A stretch of 64,000 nt of DNA from Isochrysis galbana (lineage: Eukaryota; Haptophyta; Isochrysidales; Isochrysidaceae), in contig CM030932.1 of the NCBI GenBank assembly GCA_018136815.1, positions 9,674,429 to 9,738,428 of the forward strand, read 5' to 3'. A model generated the notes under the pieces. That model made no database searches, was not told the origin of the DNA, and was given only the letters and a program-made list of their open reading frames with translations. The translations under genes were made by a program, and so were the position numbers. Of this stretch, positions 63,405-64,000 are shown piece by piece (the first letter of the stretch is position 1; each line of letters begins with the position of its first letter).

Positions 63405-64000
63405 GATGGAGCGCGCCGGCGGCGCCGGCGTGACTCCCCTCTCCTCCGACCCCCCCGCCGAGGGCCGAGGGCGGCCCCCTTGCCCCCATCCATAGATGGA
63501 CCAGTCGCTGGCGAAGCGGCCGCGCCCACCCTCAGAGGCCGAGCAGGTGCGTGCGACCCGGGTCGCACCACACGGCCCGTGGCCCCGGCGCCCCGGCCAC
63601 ACCACCCACAGCAGCCATGCTGGCCTCCCCCATGCGACATGCGAGGCAGCAGACTGCAGGCACCACGGGAAGACAGCATCAGGCGGACAAGACCAACACT
63701 CCACTGGGCATGCCAAGCTTAAAAAGAAGAAGGTCGCAGCGTGGAAAGGAGTTCAGAACCTCTCGATTCACGGGAGGACTCTACTAGTGAACTTTATTAT
63801 ATACGGGACTCCGAGATACTGGCTATATCCACTTCCACCCCCCCGGCGTGGTTCATGGAAGCTATCGACTCTGATGTTCAAGCTATACTTTGGGATAGGT
63901 CTCCACGGCTACAAGCGGAAGAAATAGGCTCCTCGCAAGAGGGTAGAAGATGGATAACCTATCCGGCATACCCGAGAGTGGGGACGAACGAGGATCAGCC
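63405..64000 (+). mobile_element. LINE-like element: ORF1-like start joined to RT thumb region
   Basis: ATGGAGCGCGCCGG at 63405 matches the start of the family frames at 33288 and 39712. A stop follows at 63493-63495, then ATG 63496 opens a frame whose first 75 residues resemble the 39712 ORF (AKRPRPPSE, HTTHSSHAGLPH). At about 63720 it changes abruptly to VAAWKGVQNLSIHGRTLLVN and TPRYWLYPL, the post-polymerase region of LINE ORF2. At the C8 run (63837-63844) coding slips one base and continues as AWFMEAIDSDVQAILW to the window edge. The element is internally deleted and runs off the right end. Confidence 0.6.

Noticed and set aside
1-64000. CRISPR arrays, bacterial operons, tRNA or rRNA genes
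   Set aside because: No regularly spaced repeats with unique spacers, no Shine-Dalgarno-linked gene series and no recognisable tRNA cloverleaf or rRNA segment were seen; the gene structure is eukaryotic.

Overview
The window is nuclear DNA of a eukaryotic microalga. The evidence is: spliced genes with GT-AG introns and one probable GC-AG intron; plant/algal-type functions (zeaxanthin epoxidase, ascorbate peroxidase, DGAT2, a U-box protein, a MYB factor); secretory or plastid-style leaders; and a UGA-encoded selenocysteine backed by a eukaryotic type II SECIS element. GC-rich sequence, long (CT/GA)n and poly-G/C tracts, selenoprotein use and a likely GC splice donor would fit a haptophyte best, but a pelagophyte or another marine alga cannot be excluded. 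Three runs of exactly 100 N (5895-5994, 24196-24295, 44190-44289) are scaffold gaps of unknown true size.

Layout. 1-5.2 kb: fragments of a non-LTR retrotransposon, a secreted thioredoxin (minus) and two small inverted-repeat transposons. 5.2-19 kb: first exon of an ascorbate peroxidase, a gap, then a Ty3/gypsy chromovirus (about 13 kb) whose polyprotein carries a phage-type DNA methyltransferase-like domain upstream of the protease. 20.8-31.9 kb: host genes (two-repeat MYB, an unknown 196-aa protein, a selenocysteine peroxiredoxin with its SECIS, and zeaxanthin epoxidase), separated by microsatellites and G-rich tracts. 33-36.1 kb: retroelement fragments and a 166-bp tandem repeat. 36.2-37.7 kb: a twin CX9C protein whose stop overlaps the start of a DGAT2-like acyltransferase. 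39.4-43.1 kb: a nested insertion, in which a hAT transposase gene is split by a LINE-like element (14-bp target duplication) that is itself split by a TIR element (8-bp target duplication). 44.2-44.9 kb: N-terminal half of an OPA/G3P-transporter-like MFS protein, cut by a gap. 47.9-49.9 kb: sugar-phosphate isomerase/epimerase with a long C-terminal extension. 50.8-55.9 kb: an unknown gene, an ankyrin/U-box E3 ligase and an unknown gene broken at a G8 run. 56-58.8 kb: degraded retroelement and a hAT-related TIR element. 59.1-62.5 kb: a seven-exon multi-pass membrane protein. 62.6-64 kb: more LINE fragments.

Several host genes share themes. Redox and antioxidant functions (thioredoxin, APX exon, selenoperoxiredoxin) and plastid or lipid metabolism (zeaxanthin epoxidase, DGAT2) are all present, but nothing in the sequence shows coordinated regulation. 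The peroxiredoxin and the epoxidase are head to head across about 1.1 kb of G-rich DNA and could share a promoter region. The least ordinary signals are the in-frame UGA plus SECIS in the peroxiredoxin, the methyltransferase-like domain in the chromovirus Pol, and the nested transposon block with intact target duplications.
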